Both the position numbers and the translations under genes were made by a program. 64,000 bases of DNA from Coprenecus sp949297365 (lineage in GTDB: Bacteria; Bacteroidota; Bacteroidia; Bacteroidales; UBA932), in NCBI GenBank assembly GCA_963931055.1, contig OZ006987.1, positions 186,001 through 250,000 of the forward strand. Reading direction: 5' to 3'. This document shows, piece by piece, positions 25,997 to 34,013 of the stretch. Below the pieces are notes generated by a model. That model ran no database searches, had not been told where the DNA came from, and saw only the letters and a list, made by a program, of their open reading frames with translations. Each line of letters opens with the position of its first letter. Position 1 is the stretch's first letter.

Positions 25997-27244
25997 TTAA
26001 ATATATGGATGTCGTCGATTATTTTTATCTCTACATACTTTATAAATAATAATAAACAGGACACCGATTACTAGTCCAACAAGACCACCAATAGCCCCTA
26101 TAATAATCATTCCAATGATTCCAAGAATTATTCTCAATACCTTATTTCTTTTATGCGACTTATCATTTTCCAATGAAATCTGTGTTGTTGGCGAAACATC
26201 AGATCCAGTTGTTGTCCTTGGAGGATTTTTCGGAGAGGAGGGGGGTGTTGGCTTGATTTCAGGAATCCGAACATCTCCTGCTTCAGAAATGTATTTGTGA
26301 ATTAATTCTCCCCAGTCTCTAGCATTAGGTCGCGATGAAACTACATCAGAGAATGCTTTAATAAAAAATGACTGCATTTCCTCAGGAATAACTTTAAAAT
26401 TATTGTGAGGTTTGGGAATCACAGCTAATTTACTTGCATTTGGTCCAAATGGGAATAGATTAAGGGCTATATTTGTTGAAAGTTCGTTGCTTTCACCATC
26501 TTTTAAATTTTTAGGGGTAACAGCGAATGGATGAATGCCAAATAATAACTGATAATAAACTACTGCTATCGTAAAATTATCCCATGAAATATCAACAGGT
26601 GTATCTGTTGATTTACCAACATTCAAGTTTGTGTACTCGGGTGGCGCATATTCCAATGTTGCTGCTGTACCTGGGAATGACATTCTATTGGTATTGGTGA
26701 TTTGGATAGAATCCATATCACATAAAGTAACCATGCCATTATGGGTAATTAAAACATTGTCCGGCTTAAAATCCTGTAATACATACATCCCTGTATCATG
26801 CAGTAAGAATATTGGAATTGATATATTGTTCATCAATTTCATTCGAGCCACTAATGAATATTTCCCTAGTTTTCGATCGTATTTTTGCCATGAGGAGTCC
26901 AACTTTTTACTTAAAGTCAGTCCTGTAAGAACAGTTAATTTCTTACTATCAGGAAACGCCAACGGCATCATAAAACCTGCAAAACCACCATTTAGAAGAA
27001 CGACATCTATAGGCCAACCAATTTTGATACCATTACGTTCTATCATTTTAGGCGGATTCTTCACCATAAATTCAATTTTCTGACGTCTGTCCCCAGTTCG
27101 CTTCTTTTCGTAATATATCTTTACACAATATATATTGCAATAAGATGACGGAGTTTTAATCCTATAAACAGCACCCTCTCCTCCAGATGATAAAGCCTCA
27201 TCATCTATGACAATCTTTTCACGTTTTGAATTATATACAATCAT
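25997..27244 (-). CDS. Ser/Thr protein kinase of TerY-P type with C-terminal membrane anchor
   Basis: 415 residues. N-terminal kinase domain: glycine loop GGEGAVYRI (21-29), lysine K42 (YCVKIYY), catalytic loop QDFKPDNVLI (D158, K160, N163; the usual HRD is QDF), metal-binding D176 in CDMDS (DFG replaced by DMD), and an APE-like APPEY at 200-204. A Pro/Thr-rich linker (330-355) leads to a Gly-rich hydrophobic segment (about 368-402) and a short basic tail. The catalytic residues are kept, so it should be active. With the VWA and PP2C genes it makes the kinase-phosphatase-VWA set known from TerY-P systems. Confidence 0.82.
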   Translation of the reverse strand: MIVYNSKREKIVIDDEALSSGGEGAVYRIKTPSSYCNIYCVKIYYEKKRTGDRRQKIEFMVKNPPKMIERNGIKIGWPIDVVLLNGGFAGFMMPLAFPDSKKLTVLTGLTLSKKLDSSWQKYDRKLGKYSLVARMKLMNNISIPIFLLHDTGMYVLQDFKPDNVLITHNGMVTLCDMDSIQITNTNRMSFPGTAATLEYAPPEYTNLNVGKSTDTPVDISWDNFTIAVVYYQLLFGIHPFAVTPKNLKDGESNELSTNIALNLFPFGPNASKLAVIPKPHNNFKVIPEEMQSFFIKAFSDVVSSRPNARDWGELIHKYISEAGDVRIPEIKPTPPSSPKNPPRTTTGSDVSPTTQISLENDKSHKRNKVLRIILGIIGMIIIGAIGGLVGLVIGVLFIIIYKVCRDKNNRRHPYI

Positions 27245-27249
27245 TCTTT

Positions 27250-29142
27250 CTACAAAATAATTCCGAGTATTAAGGTCTTATCATCAACTTCTCTATAGAA
27301 CTCTTTGCCTGTATTCAAAAATGAATACCATGCTTCTGCTCTCTCATCTACATCAACTCTGTCATTATGATATTGAATTAATGTCTTTGATAAAGGCTCA
27401 TAAAACTTTTGGAATGGTTCATTAGGGTCACAAACTTTTCCTGTATCTTTATCCATTTGAGAAACTTGCCATGATGTACTTTCGCAACCATCACTCATTA
27501 ATGTAAAGCCTGTGATTTCTTCTTTAACAACTCTGCTCTCAGGGATTAAATGACCCGACATACAAAATGACGGACTGTCCCAAAATTGAGAAGTAATAAA
27601 TATTGTCTGATTCGCTTCTTCGCCCTTATGGGGAACAATAAGCGGCAACCATTTACCTTCGTTGTTTCGATATCCAGCCCTGCCATCTCCAATATGGGTA
27701 GACAATAATCCTAATGGAGAATGAATCAACACTATAGCTGTGGCATTAAGCTCCTTAACCTCAATTGTTTTTGTACGGGCAAAGTCAGTGATATCACCAT
27801 ACACCCGTCTCAGAACAGAATATGCGATTTGAGCCCAATCTTCATTTGATGGCAACACGTTTAGCTCAATCCATTTCATTTTCATTATAACATCTACAAA
27901 GTGAGCTGTTGCTCTTTCTACCACTATTCTAGAGCCTATCTGAGATTTTGAAGCAGAACCGGCACCGTCAGAAACGACAGCTATTCCCCACCCATTGTTT
28001 AAATAAGTATATTTGTGATTGTCCTGACAAGGAAGATTTGTCTGGATGTGTCCCTTTCCTCTTACTGAGGCCCCGACAACCAAACAATTATCACAATCTA
28101 TAGAAAAACGATCAAGTTTGTCATTTGAAGACACATTCCTTTCTAATGGCTGAGTGGGTGAAACTTGAGTTTGGGAATCAATAATGCCAATTTCTCTTTT
28201 GTCGATACCATTTATTTTTTTTACATGTCCGTCAATATGATTAATGCTACTATCTTTATATGTAATAGTCTTGCTATTTTTTCTTATATTCCTGAGAAAT
28301 AGCAAAATGGCAGAAATCCCTATTATCACAAAGAAAATGCTCACATAAAGATATCTTGGATTTATGCCTTTATCTTGGGATTCGGGTATGAGTAGATTGA
28401 CAGACTCTTCATCATTATCATATATTATCCTGAACCCATATTCGGGTTTACGAGTAGTTTTGTTTATACCATTTCTACGTGTTATTCTGCAATCTTCTGA
28501 TTCACGGTTAAAGCCTCCGCCACGTATCACATATAGATCTGAGAAATTTGCGCGTGAACTGTCTGAATATAAGTAATATAAACTAGAACACCATTCAAAC
28601 ACATTCCCACTCATATCATATAGTCCAAGCTTATTGGGCTTTTTACTACCAACTGGATGAACAATTGTATCATTATACCAAGCAACTTCATTAATATCAT
28701 TGCTACCACTATATATAAAGAGATGCTTATCATTAATTCCACCCTTTGCAGCATATTCCCATTCGGCTTCTGTAGGTAACCTGAAACTTTTACCTGTTAT
28801 ACTACTCAAACTATCTATAAATGCTATACAATCCATATAGGAGAGATTCCCTTTAGGCAGTTTCTTGTTTTCATCCGAACATTTTTCTCCCATAACTTTA
28901 CTCCATTGCTCATTTGTTATTTCATAAGCTGAAATATAATAAGTTTCTAATTTTAAATTTTTTATGGGCAATTCATCATTTTGTCCCAATGTGTCATGTT
29001 TAACCGTATTTCCTAATGAGAAGTCACCTCCTTCCACCCGAACAAACTTAATGAAGACAGAATCGCTATGTACAACCTTTGCTTCACATTCATTATAAAG
29101 TATGCATAATACCAGCGTGAGTAAAATGGTCTTATTCCTCAT
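27250..29142 (-). CDS. FGE-like domain - membrane helix - PP2C phosphatase fusion
   Basis: 630 residues in three parts. (1) Signal-like helix at 1-21, then a formylglycine-generating-enzyme (SUMF1/FGE-sulfatase) domain: VEGGDFSLG, YYISAYEITNEQW, RLPTEAEWEYAAKGG (121-135), GLYDMSGNVFEWC (173-185), VIRGGGFN, DCRITRRNG (C218), YGFRII. (2) Membrane helix about 264-284 with basic residues after it. (3) PP2C phosphatase at 350-630: VVSDGAGSASKSQIG (D392), HIGDGRAGY (D486), LMSDGCEST (D551), VDDKTLI (D620/D621). The FGE-like part would face outside and the phosphatase the cytoplasm. No sulfatase is nearby, so the FGE domain may be a sensor. Sits 5 bp before the kinase gene. Confidence 0.85.
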   Translation of the reverse strand: MRNKTILLTLVLCILYNECEAKVVHSDSVFIKFVRVEGGDFSLGNTVKHDTLGQNDELPIKNLKLETYYISAYEITNEQWSKVMGEKCSDENKKLPKGNLSYMDCIAFIDSLSSITGKSFRLPTEAEWEYAAKGGINDKHLFIYSGSNDINEVAWYNDTIVHPVGSKKPNKLGLYDMSGNVFEWCSSLYYLYSDSSRANFSDLYVIRGGGFNRESEDCRITRRNGINKTTRKPEYGFRIIYDNDEESVNLLIPESQDKGINPRYLYVSIFFVIIGISAILLFLRNIRKNSKTITYKDSSINHIDGHVKKINGIDKREIGIIDSQTQVSPTQPLERNVSSNDKLDRFSIDCDNCLVVGASVRGKGHIQTNLPCQDNHKYTYLNNGWGIAVVSDGAGSASKSQIGSRIVVERATAHFVDVIMKMKWIELNVLPSNEDWAQIAYSVLRRVYGDITDFARTKTIEVKELNATAIVLIHSPLGLLSTHIGDGRAGYRNNEGKWLPLIVPHKGEEANQTIFITSQFWDSPSFCMSGHLIPESRVVKEEITGFTLMSDGCESTSWQVSQMDKDTGKVCDPNEPFQKFYEPLSKTLIQYHNDRVDVDERAEAWYSFLNTGKEFYREVDDKTLILGIIL

Positions 29143-29148
29143 ATTAAA

Positions 29149-29625
29149 TTATTTTAGATATTGCCATTGACTTTTTCCTTTGTCATTTTTCAGGTTTAAC
29201 ACAGTCCAAAGAATGAATGGCGTAAATAGATTTTGCATTAATACAAGATTACCAATGCTGTTATATTCAATATTGAAACATTGTGAACATAATGCTAAAA
29301 CAAATGAAGCAATAGCACTGCTATATGTGATAATCCAGAATCCATTTCTAATGGACTTTAATATTAGTATGATTGAAATAACATTGATTACCGACAGTAT
29401 TCCTATGATTAATTCAATGTAAGCGAAGTTTATGTATATAATACGCTTGCTGTTAATCCAGTTCACATCATGCAGACCAAAAGTCAAGCATAGTTCAGCA
29501 AATGCGGCAAGAACAAAAAATGCCATTAGTATATATAGGAAAAATGAAACAAAGGGCATTCTTTTGAATGATTCTGAACCAAAATTTTCTTGCAATGGCT
29601 TAGAAGATTTGAATAAATTTTCCAT
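29149..29625 (-). CDS. Four-helix membrane protein of the island
   Basis: 158 residues with four hydrophobic segments: around 27-50 (FFLYILMAFFVLAAFAEL), 63-93, 97-115 (ITYSSAIASFVLALC) and 128-145. The N- and C-termini are short and charged. No family recognised. It lies between the VWA gene (24 bp) and the phosphatase fusion (6 bp), so it probably belongs to the same membrane-associated assembly. Confidence 0.65.
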   Translation of the reverse strand: MENLFKSSKPLQENFGSESFKRMPFVSFFLYILMAFFVLAAFAELCLTFGLHDVNWINSKRIIYINFAYIELIIGILSVINVISIILILKSIRNGFWIITYSSAIASFVLALCSQCFNIEYNSIGNLVLMQNLFTPFILWTVLNLKNDKGKSQWQYLK

Positions 29626-29649
29626 TATTTTATAATTTCTTTGAAACGG

Positions 29650-30324
29650 CTATATTTCAAAATTATCCATCCAGGAACTAGGATTTTCAAATGACACCTT
29701 ATCTCCCTCATGTGAATTTACCACTGTTCCAATACTGTTGCTAAGCCACTGAAAGAAATTGCTAAATTTTGCTTCTTTAAGTTTCATTGGAGGGATTGTA
29801 CCTGAAATCTGTTTCATGATATCCATATTAGCTCCTTCAACAGCTATTGGCATAAATTGATATTTTTTATTTGCTGTATCATTTTTTATTCTTAATGATA
29901 ATCCAATTGTGTCTTGAAATTCATCAGGCTCCCCGTCTGTCATTAAAATAATCCAAGGACGGTAATAAGGCACGCCTTGATCTTTATACCATTGTTTACG
30001 AGCCTCAACCTTAGCAATTGCTTCATTAACAGCATCAACCATAGCCGTAGAGCCTCCAGCAGATAAAGTCGGCATGGTAAAATCTTCCACTAATGCCGGT
30101 TCTTGGACTGTATTTACTTTATCATTGAAAGTAAGAATTGAAATCTCAATCTTTTGACTCTTTGAATCATCTTTATAGATATCTTCATAAAAGTCTTTTA
30201 GCCCTTCATTTAAAGCCTTTATAGGTTCACCTCTCATAGAACCTGAGATATCTAAAACTAAGACACATAAACATTTCTGTTCAAAATTCGATGCAGTTTC
30301 TGTCGTAAAATCGTTGTTTGCCAT
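29650..30324 (-). CDS. VWA domain protein (TerY-like), paralogue 2
   Basis: 224-residue single von Willebrand factor A domain with an intact MIDAS: D25-I-S-G-S (VLDISGSM), the Thr in GGSTAMVDA, and the Asp in LMTDGEPDE. No signal peptide, so cytoplasmic like TerY. Strongly similar to the next gene upstream, but lacks its 30-residue insertion after the MIDAS motif. The last 18 residues, GDKVSFENPSSWMDNFEI, are identical in the two proteins, more conserved than the rest of the domain. Confidence 0.85.
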   Translation of the reverse strand: MANNDFTTETASNFEQKCLCVLVLDISGSMRGEPIKALNEGLKDFYEDIYKDDSKSQKIEISILTFNDKVNTVQEPALVEDFTMPTLSAGGSTAMVDAVNEAIAKVEARKQWYKDQGVPYYRPWIILMTDGEPDEFQDTIGLSLRIKNDTANKKYQFMPIAVEGANMDIMKQISGTIPPMKLKEAKFSNFFQWLSNSIGTVVNSHEGDKVSFENPSSWMDNFEI

Positions 30325-30329
30325 ATATT

Positions 30330-31097
30330 CTATATTTCAAAGTTATCCATCCATGAACTTGGGTTCTCAAAAGAGACTTTATCTCCTTCTCTTGAATTAA
30401 TTACAGTACCGATACTACTGCTTAGCCATTTAAAGAATTTTGAAAATTTTGCCCCCTGCAATGGCATAGCAGGGATTTTCCCATTTCCTTCTCCTTCTAT
30501 CATATGCAAAATCTCCATATTCGCACCAGCTACACCAATAGGGAGAAATACATACTTTTTATTTGCTGTATCTGATTTTATTTTATCTGCAAGAGCTTGT
30601 ATGTTTTGATTAGCATTTGGTTCACCATCTGTCATCAAAATAATCCATGGACGATAATATGGTTGTCCAGTTGATTTATACCATTTTTTCCGTATTTCAA
30701 CAAGATTAATTGCCGACATCATTGCATCAACGAGGGCTGTTTCTCCATTAGCAGTCAGTGTAGGCATTGTAAAATTTTCAACCAAAGCAGGCTCTTGCAG
30801 CGTTTGAACGGTATCATTAAATGCAATTAATGCGACTTCAATCCTTTGAGAAGAATTATCATCTTGATATATTTCATCATAAAAATCTTTTAATCCTTCA
30901 TTTAAACCATCCAATTTGGTAATTCCTCCTTCAACAATGTCATAAAGTTGACCATCAATCATTTCTTTGCGACCGGTTAATGTGACATTTCCGTCTACGA
31001 CTTCCCGCATAGATCCAGATACGTCCAATACTAATACACATAAGCACTTCTGCTCATAATTAACAGCAGATTCTGTGGAAAAATCATTCTTTGCCAT
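30330..31097 (-). CDS. VWA domain protein (TerY-like), paralogue 1
   Basis: 255 residues. MIDAS: D25-V-S-G-S (VLDVSGSM), Thr in NGETALVDA, Asp in LMTDGEPNA. An extra segment after the MIDAS (EVVDGNVTLTGRKEMIDGQ) distinguishes it from paralogue 2; it could be a beta hairpin near the ligand site. C-terminus as in paralogue 2. The genes are 5 bp apart and arose by tandem duplication. In TerY-P systems such VWA proteins work with a kinase and a PP2C phosphatase, both found here. Confidence 0.85.
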   Translation of the reverse strand: MAKNDFSTESAVNYEQKCLCVLVLDVSGSMREVVDGNVTLTGRKEMIDGQLYDIVEGGITKLDGLNEGLKDFYDEIYQDDNSSQRIEVALIAFNDTVQTLQEPALVENFTMPTLTANGETALVDAMMSAINLVEIRKKWYKSTGQPYYRPWIILMTDGEPNANQNIQALADKIKSDTANKKYVFLPIGVAGANMEILHMIEGEGNGKIPAMPLQGAKFSKFFKWLSSSIGTVINSREGDKVSFENPSSWMDNFEI

Positions 31098-31101
31098 AGG
31101 T

Positions 31102-32316
31102 TTATTTGCTATAAAAAATTAGTTCGTATAATTTCGTAATAAAGTCTCTATTTGATTTTATATCATTAATCCCTTGACTGAATTGACTATATGAAACACC
31201 GGCTTTTGATAGATTAATAATTTGTTGCCTATATCGACTTCTTTTTAACCAACGATGTTCTAAAATTATATTTTGAATATCTAAATTTTTCTTTTGAACG
31301 GCGGAAGTTTTTTTTGCAATAAGATCATTCATCGAGAAATCAACATAGCATATCTTCTTATCCATAATTTGTCTTATATACATGCACATACGCTCAGTAT
31401 CTTCCTGCCACATATCCACAGTATTTGCTCTCAATTTCTTATATAAATCCGACACATCTCTTTCTTCCTTCTGAAATTCTTTTCTCATATCATTAATTCG
31501 TGTCAGTGCTTTAATAATAAAATTATTAACACTATATAAATCAGCGTATATCAAATTCTTCGAGCCCTGCTCCAATATTACTTTACTCTTGGATACGATA
31601 TTCTTTTTTTCATACCTATCGGCATATTTAGTAATAATCTCTGTCTCTTCCTTTAGCTCCATAAACTTTTTATCAATTGCAGATAAATCTTGTATACGTT
31701 GCTTTACATATTGCATATCTATATTATTTTCATGAGGATATGAAGACAAGAATAGCCTCAATTCTTTCTCATAAGCAGGATACCGTTGCAATAGCAGACT
31801 TTGCTCTTTCAGCATGAGATTAATATCTTTTAATAAATCATCTTCTTTCCGAAAAGCAACAATTACCTGTTGCAACTTTTGTATTAATGCTGAAGACTTT
31901 ACCAGTACTTTATCAACTTCACCCATTGTCATTTCTTCTGCGCAATATCTAGTAAAGTTCACACAATCATTCAGACACATAGTAAGTCCATATCTATCAG
32001 GTCTTTTATGTACCGATTTGACCATTTGATTCATTTGTGCAATCTTCCCTTCTATATTGGGCAAAACATCACAACAATGTTTGACAACATCAAAATTATT
32101 TCCTCGCTTAAAATCGTATGATTCTAAATAGTTAATAATATCAGTTTCTACAGATTTGTATTTTGAGATATTAGAATATTGCCTTTGGAGACAAACAATA
32201 AAATCACCAACATTTTGGACAGTCGTATTAAGATTGTTTTCCTCAACTAGAAAAGTCTTAATTGAAGAATTTATAGACTCCGTGAATGCATTAATCTTAT
32301 TAATATTTAAATCCAT
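31102..32316 (-). CDS. Large helical/coiled-coil island protein, unknown
   Basis: 404 residues, nearly all helical with heptad patterns, no membrane segment, signal or enzymatic motif. Parts such as RYCAEEMTMGEVDKVLVKSS and SLLLQRYPAYEKELRLFL have leucine-rich coiled-coil character. I do not recognise the family. Position directly downstream of a WXG100-like gene and 4 bp before the VWA genes suggests a chaperone, structural or substrate role in the secretion-like part of the island. Confidence 0.65.
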   Translation of the reverse strand: MDLNINKINAFTESINSSIKTFLVEENNLNTTVQNVGDFIVCLQRQYSNISKYKSVETDIINYLESYDFKRGNNFDVVKHCCDVLPNIEGKIAQMNQMVKSVHKRPDRYGLTMCLNDCVNFTRYCAEEMTMGEVDKVLVKSSALIQKLQQVIVAFRKEDDLLKDINLMLKEQSLLLQRYPAYEKELRLFLSSYPHENNIDMQYVKQRIQDLSAIDKKFMELKEETEIITKYADRYEKKNIVSKSKVILEQGSKNLIYADLYSVNNFIIKALTRINDMRKEFQKEERDVSDLYKKLRANTVDMWQEDTERMCMYIRQIMDKKICYVDFSMNDLIAKKTSAVQKKNLDIQNIILEHRWLKRSRYRQQIINLSKAGVSYSQFSQGINDIKSNRDFITKLYELIFYSK

Positions 32317-32334
32317 ACCTGGCAGATTTTTACG

Positions 32335-32583
32335 TCACATTCTTCCTAACGCTTCCATTTCGCGTTCTTTTTGATCTAAAAAAGTCAAAAGTTCATTTAG
32401 TCCCATTCCATAATTCTCAGTTCCACCATGAATGAACAACTCCAATTTATTTCCATACTCATTTATATAAGAATTGTAGAATTGATCTTTATTATTATCC
32501 TGCCAATAATTAGCAACGTTAGTCGAAGCTGTCAAAAGTTCTTCTTCAACCGATGCAACTTGTTGTACAAAATTTGGAACCAT
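32335..32583 (-). CDS. WXG100-like small helical protein (W-x-D type), third
   Basis: 82 residues, two predicted helices joined by a turn with NYWQDNNKDQFYNSY; W27-x-D29 takes the place of W-x-G and is followed by F35. There is no signal peptide. Shorter than the other two members and with Trp earlier, so its first helix is shorter. Length and hairpin layout fit ESAT-6/WXG100-type proteins, the usual substrates or partners of FtsK/EssC ATPases. Confidence 0.65.
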   Translation of the reverse strand: MVPNFVQQVASVEEELLTASTNVANYWQDNNKDQFYNSYINEYGNKLELFIHGGTENYGMGLNELLTFLDQKEREMEALGRM

Positions 32584-32589
32584 AATATT

Positions 32590-33405
32590 TTATCTTTCTC
32601 GTTCGCGTTGACCGCGTCCACAAATACAATTTATATATTTGAATTTTTTACAAATCGGGCATATTTCATATATATTGGGTTGTGTTGTATCTCCATATTT
32701 TTTTTCTATTAATTCTTCAACCTTTTTTTTACCCTCTTCAAATTTCTCACGTTTACTTGTGTACATTTCTTCAGAGTATTCATCACTCATCCCATTTACT
32801 GATGTTGATTCTGTGGATGTAACACTTTCCCCGGTTTCAAAAGAAAAAGACAAGATATCCTTAACTGCACTAATTGTTTTCTCTAATAAAGATGTTGCCT
32901 TATTTGAATGATCTTTAGCCAGGTTCAACAATATTTGCCTGCCTCCCGGATAATGAACGAAACCACCGGGATCATTATACCTGTCAATCTCCCGTACGCA
33001 ATCAGACTTAATGCGCACGGCAGCATCAACTTTTTGTTGCCAAATATCTCTAACTCTCTCCGCTTGCTGAACTGCGTTTCTACACACATTAACCCTTGCT
33101 CCTTGAAAAGAACAACTCGGTGTATAATAAATATGTCCGTCTTCATCCTCCACCTTCCTTTGAGACCTTAGGCAACTTTCATACGCACATTCCGCCCTAT
33201 ACAAATCCTCGTTTGCCTTATCAACTTCACGCTGTGCTATATCCAGTCTTCCTTGGAAATATTCAAGTGTTTTTTGCAATCGAGCTATTGTACTTTGCAA
33301 ATAATCATCAATAGACTTTCCTATTTCAGTTATGTCATTAGAAAATCTATTAATGGCCCCCTTGAGATTATACAAGGCATCTATGACGACATCTATTTTA
33401 CACAT
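32590..33405 (-). CDS. Coiled-coil protein with C-terminal zinc-ribbon-like motif
   Basis: 271 residues. The N-terminal 150 residues are long helices (IDVVIDALYNLKGAINRFSN, and DIAQREVDKANEDLYRAECA), similar in character to LXG-type N-terminal domains of type VII substrates, though no LXG motif is certain. A Ser/Thr-rich linker (about 190-210) and a Lys/Glu-rich helix lead to a C-terminal CPICKKFKYINCICG, two Cys pairs that could bind Zn. No toxin domain is seen. Lies between two WXG100-like genes. Confidence 0.6.
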   Translation of the reverse strand: MCKIDVVIDALYNLKGAINRFSNDITEIGKSIDDYLQSTIARLQKTLEYFQGRLDIAQREVDKANEDLYRAECAYESCLRSQRKVEDEDGHIYYTPSCSFQGARVNVCRNAVQQAERVRDIWQQKVDAAVRIKSDCVREIDRYNDPGGFVHYPGGRQILLNLAKDHSNKATSLLEKTISAVKDILSFSFETGESVTSTESTSVNGMSDEYSEEMYTSKREKFEEGKKKVEELIEKKYGDTTQPNIYEICPICKKFKYINCICGRGQRERER

Positions 33406-33421
33406 AAAACTATATTAAGAT

Positions 33422-33712
33422 CTAAACACCCATACCAGAACCATCCAAGTCTTTTACAGTATCAATAGTATTCTGTATACTTGTCTCAGCATATAAGCGA
33501 TATGATTCCGATATTTTCCTTATCTCTTCCTTTTGGGGGTCTATATTTTCAATAAATTCAAAAAATTTTCTATCCTGCCAATGATTACTCAGTTCTGTCA
33601 AATCATTTTTCAAGAAACTGTATATTTCATCCAATTTGTCAGAAAATTTCATCAATTCAGATTGAAAATTAATAAGGTCATCCAGAGTTACATTCGATCC
33701 TAGTCTACTCAT
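33422..33712 (-). CDS. WXG100-like small helical protein (W-x-D type), second
   Basis: 96 residues, helix-turn-helix-hairpin design. The turn holds LSNHWQDRKFFEF: W45, D47, F50, at the same residue numbers as in the neighbouring 94-residue protein. The N-terminal helix starts LDDLINFQSELMKF. No secretion tail of the YxxxD/E form is obvious; the C-terminus ends VKDLDGSGMGV. Likely dimerises with the adjacent WXG100-like protein. Confidence 0.72.
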   Translation of the reverse strand: MSRLGSNVTLDDLINFQSELMKFSDKLDEIYSFLKNDLTELSNHWQDRKFFEFIENIDPQKEEIRKISESYRLYAETSIQNTIDTVKDLDGSGMGV

Positions 33713-33724
33713 AATTTCTAATAT

Positions 33725-34009
33725 TTAATATCTAATTGACAAATATCTTTCTAACTTTTCCTGAAAACTTTTTAATACAGGATTATCAAAACTGTTCAAT
33801 TTCTCAAGCAGGGCTTTAATGCGGATTACATCCTGTTGGAAGCTTGATTCAAAATCTTTAAAATTTCCATCCTCCCACGATTGCGATAAAACATCAATTG
33901 CTCGCCTTGTATTACTTTCCTGTTCAGAGACCTCTTGAATTCTTTGTCTCAAGCGGTATCTGAAATCGATAAGACCTTGCAGGTCTACTTTACTTTTGCC
34001 TGAATTCAT
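33725..34009 (-). CDS. WXG100-like small helical protein (W-x-D type), first
   Basis: 94 residues, two helices with the turn LSQSWEDGNFKDFESSF: W45, D47, F50, F53. It begins with DLQGLIDFRYRLRQRIQEV, where LxxLIxF parallels the second member. Only 4 bp separate it from the ATPase gene, the usual adjacency of WXG100 and EssC/EccC genes in type VII loci. Confidence 0.74.
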   Translation of the reverse strand: MNSGKSKVDLQGLIDFRYRLRQRIQEVSEQESNTRRAIDVLSQSWEDGNFKDFESSFQQDVIRIKALLEKLNSFDNPVLKSFQEKLERYLSIRY

Positions 34010-34013
34010 ATTT

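Noticed and set aside
27250..29142. Sulfatase-maturation operon
   Set aside because: No sulfatase gene or Cys-x-Pro-x-Arg motif was found nearby; the FGE-like domain is part of a phosphatase fusion.
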